Below are positions 5,604 to 7,209 of a stretch of 7,209 nucleotides of DNA, in pieces. The stretch comes from JARRQB01 sp965368585 (GTDB taxonomy: Bacteria; Pseudomonadota; Gammaproteobacteria; Chromatiales; Chromatiaceae), in the NCBI GenBank assembly GCA_965368585.1, contig CBDUNM010000204.1:1-7209 (forward strand), read 5' to 3'. The notes below the pieces were generated by a model. The model made no database searches. It saw nothing but the letters and a program-made list of their open reading frames with translations, and was not told where the DNA came from. Position 1 is the first letter of the stretch. The number at the start of each line of letters is the position of its first letter. The translations under genes and the position numbers were made by a program.

Positions 5604-6527
5604 TCAGCGGCCGGGCGCGTAACGGCTCTGGGTCAGGCGATTCTGCCTTGCAGCCGGCAGTTCAGACTCCGGCAGCGCCTGCGCGGTCACGGCTAAGTTT
5701 TGCAGCTTGACCCGGCACTTCACGCCGGCGGGTATGTTGTGTTCGGGGTTCGGCAAGGCGAAGCGCACGCCAAAGGTGCCGCTGGCCGCGTCACCCATCC
5801 CGTCGACTACCACGACCTCGGCATCCAGCCGCCGGTCCGGTTGTATCTCCGGTGTCACGATGGCCTGCGTACCCGACTGGATGCGGCCGAACTCGGACAT
5901 GGGCACGATGGTCTCGACGTACAGCGGATCGAGCTGCGCGATCTGCACGATGGCCTGTTCCTCCACATACTCGCCGGGATGCTTGAGGCGCTTGACCACG
6001 ATACCGTCGATGGGGCTGCGCACCTGGCGCCGCACCAGGACCGATTCGGCCCGCTGCAGTTCGAGCTGGCGTTGCGCGAGCACGTCCTGGGCGTCGCGCA
6101 GCCGCCAGGATGCCAGCGTCGCTTCGCGTTCGGCCTCATCCTTGTCCTGCGCCGAAACCAGCTTGTCGCCGTGCAGCTCGCTCAGCCGGTGCAGGCTGCG
6201 ATTGTCGAAACGCAGGCTCGCGGCGCGCAGTCTGACCAGCACATCGGTATCCGCGCGGGCCTTGGCCAGGTCGCGTTCCACTATCTCCACGGAAGAATCG
6301 AGCTGCGCCAGCAGCTGGCCCTTGCGCACCCGGTCGCTGCGGTCGACGCGGACCCGCTCCAGCACGCCGGCCACGGCGCTGCTTACCTCGACGATGGCCG
6401 ACGGTGTGATCACGCAATCGTAAGCCTGACCCTCGTCGCCCAGTACAGAAGACGGTACCGCCGCGAACAGCAACCAGGGTAAAAGGCGTGTTGGCGACGA
6501 CAGAGTGACTACCCAGTGAACAAACAT
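5604..6527 (-). CDS. Periplasmic adaptor subunit (HlyD/AcrA-type membrane fusion protein)
   Basis: A 307-residue protein. Residues 1-30 look like a cleavable signal peptide (hydrophobic LLPWLLFAAV, then SSVLG before DEGQ). Residues 43-78 form the first lipoyl half (SSAVAGVLERVRVDRSD, VRKGQLLAQLD). Residues 79-165 form a long charged helical hairpin, and 168-200 the second lipoyl half (VRSPIDGIVVKRL, HPGEYVEE). Residues 201-278 form the beta-barrel (PLYVETIVPMSEFG, IPAGVKCRVKL). Such proteins bridge an inner-membrane pump and a TolC-like outer-membrane channel. It has no lipobox and no obvious membrane anchor, and it is shorter than typical RND adaptors, with almost no membrane-proximal domain. 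An in-frame TAG at 6561-6563 with no intervening ATG fixes the start; the Shine-Dalgarno is weak. Its position 204 nt upstream of the giant gene suggests a role in exporting that protein, but efflux of something else is possible. Confidence 0.88.
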   Translation of the reverse strand: MFVHWVVTLSSPTRLLPWLLFAAVPSSVLGDEGQAYDCVITPSAIVEVSSAVAGVLERVRVDRSDRVRKGQLLAQLDSSVEIVERDLAKARADTDVLVRLRAASLRFDNRSLHRLSELHGDKLVSAQDKDEAEREATLASWRLRDAQDVLAQRQLELQRAESVLVRRQVRSPIDGIVVKRLKHPGEYVEEQAIVQIAQLDPLYVETIVPMSEFGRIQSGTQAIVTPEIQPDRRLDAEVVVVDGMGDAASGTFGVRFALPNPEHNIPAGVKCRVKLQNLAVTAQALPESELPAARQNRLTQSRYAPGR

Positions 6528-6632
6528 ATCCGGAAACGGCTCCGCTCTAGCAACTGAAATCTAATGCTCAGATCGGCATTCGCCGCGTTTTCTGTAGGTT
6601 TGTGCGACCGGAAGAATGCGGTTCGGATCGGG

Positions 6633-7209
6633 TCACTGCGGGTGTGCTTCGATGCGGCTTTCGTTGAGCTTGTGTGTCGCCATCCGCAAGCGCCCGAGCA
6701 GGCGATGACCCAAGGCGGGCAGCGCCATGCGCGGCGAGGCGGCCTGCCAGCCTTGCGCACCCCGGATCGCCAATGGTTTGCCTTGGTTGATCACCACCGT
6801 CCCCTGCGAATCCCGGGAAAACGGCCAGTATCCGCCGCGCCGCGATATCCAGCCGTGCGCCACGACCGAGGTATTCGTCAGCAGCGAACGGGGGGCGACG
6901 CGCAGGCGGCAGAAGCCGCAGCCGAAGCGCCGCTCCGCGCTGCCGCGAAGCACGACCAGCAGCGTCTGCAGAGAACCCAGCCGAAGCGGCGCCCAGCCCT
7001 CGCTGTCGGTCACCACCGACGAGCGCGCGCCATCATGCACCAGCACGAGCCGCTGCCCGGCCAGCGGTGCGCCGGCTGCGTCGACGAAACCCAGCTCCAA
7101 CTGGACACTGCCGGTCAGCAGGTGGGATATCTGCAGCAGCGTGTGCGTGCGCCAGCGCCGGAAGCGCCATTGACCGAAGGGATAGACGGGCGCGATGCTC
7201 GACCGGTCA
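6633..7209 (-). CDS. Hypothetical protein, C-terminal part, with a transthyretin-like beta-sandwich segment
   Basis: The frame is open from the right edge to TGA at 6633-6635, giving 191 codons; the start lies outside the window. A TTG at 7100 is a possible internal start but is not needed. A stretch near the middle reads GFVDAAGAPLAGQRLVLVHDG and then VVTDSEGWAPLRLG. This resembles the G-x-V-D-x-x-G-x-P-L-x-G ... T-D-x-x-G pattern of carboxypeptidase-regulatory (transthyretin-like) folds. A Cys-x-x-Cys (CGFC) follows, then an Arg/Trp-rich tail ending in charged residues. No catalytic motif or membrane segment is evident. Its stop is 105 nt before the adaptor start on the same strand, so the two may share a transcript. 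I do not recognise the family. The minus strand is preferred because the opposing plus frame is Ser/Arg/Cys-rich and shows no fold. Confidence 0.6.
   Translation of the reverse strand, partial: DRSSIAPVYPFGQWRFRRWRTHTLLQISHLLTGSVQLELGFVDAAGAPLAGQRLVLVHDGARSSVVTDSEGWAPLRLGSLQTLLVVLRGSAERRFGCGFCRLRVAPRSLLTNTSVVAHGWISRRGGYWPFSRDSQGTVVINQGKPLAIRGAQGWQAASPRMALPALGHRLLGRLRMATHKLNESRIEAHPQ

Noticed and set aside
5700..6482. 260-codon plus-strand open frame opposite the adaptor
   Set aside because: It is in codon register with the adaptor, which has a complete domain layout and signal peptide. The antisense product is His/Gln/Arg-rich and shows no fold.
6528..6632. Promoter or terminator in the 105-nt gap before the adaptor
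   Set aside because: I found no convincing -35/-10 pair, and no GC-rich stem followed by a T-run on the minus strand.
6509..6760. 83-codon minus-strand open frame spanning the gap before the adaptor
   Set aside because: It overlaps both neighbouring genes in another frame, has an Arg/Ser/Thr-rich composition and no recognisable motif.
6727..7173. 148-codon plus-strand open frame
   Set aside because: The Ser/Arg/Pro/Cys-rich translation is typical of shadow frames, and the opposing minus frame shows a transthyretin-like pattern.

Overview
The window reads as part of a high-GC Gram-negative bacterium, probably a proteobacterium. This rests on the base composition, an AcrA/HlyD-type periplasmic adaptor, and an N-terminal LEPR-type motif with a DUF4347 domain, both typical of very large exported Gram-negative proteins. 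The genus cannot be told from the sequence.

All real genes lie on the minus strand, so transcription runs from right to left. In transcription order: (i) the C-terminal 191 codons of an unrecognised protein (6633-7209, start outside the window) with a small transthyretin-like beta-sandwich; (ii) a 307-residue periplasmic adaptor subunit (5604-6527); (iii) a 204-nt spacer holding an imperfect palindrome and a 27-codon mini-ORF; (iv) a giant gene starting at 5399 and running off the left edge without a stop, giving 1,799 codons here and more beyond.

The giant gene fills three quarters of the window and is the main content. Read from its ATG, it is a mosaic extracellular protein: LEPR-type N-terminus; DUF4347 domain with a His-Gly / Gly-Cys pair like clan CD cysteine proteases; concanavalin-like sandwich; jelly-roll module; CSLREA-like parallel beta-helix with its usual beta-sandwich tail; a second jelly-roll copy; PKD; LamG; cadherin-like domain; and the start of a 94-residue tandem Ig-like repeat array. 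Binding and spacer domains of this kind suggest a surface adhesin or matrix protein.

The adaptor lies just upstream on the same strand, which suggests a dedicated export arrangement. Any inner-membrane pump and outer-membrane channel would lie outside the window. Long open frames on the plus strand (up to 698 codons) are shadows: they share exact codon boundaries with the minus-strand genes and stay open because the sense strand rarely uses TTA, CTA or TCA.
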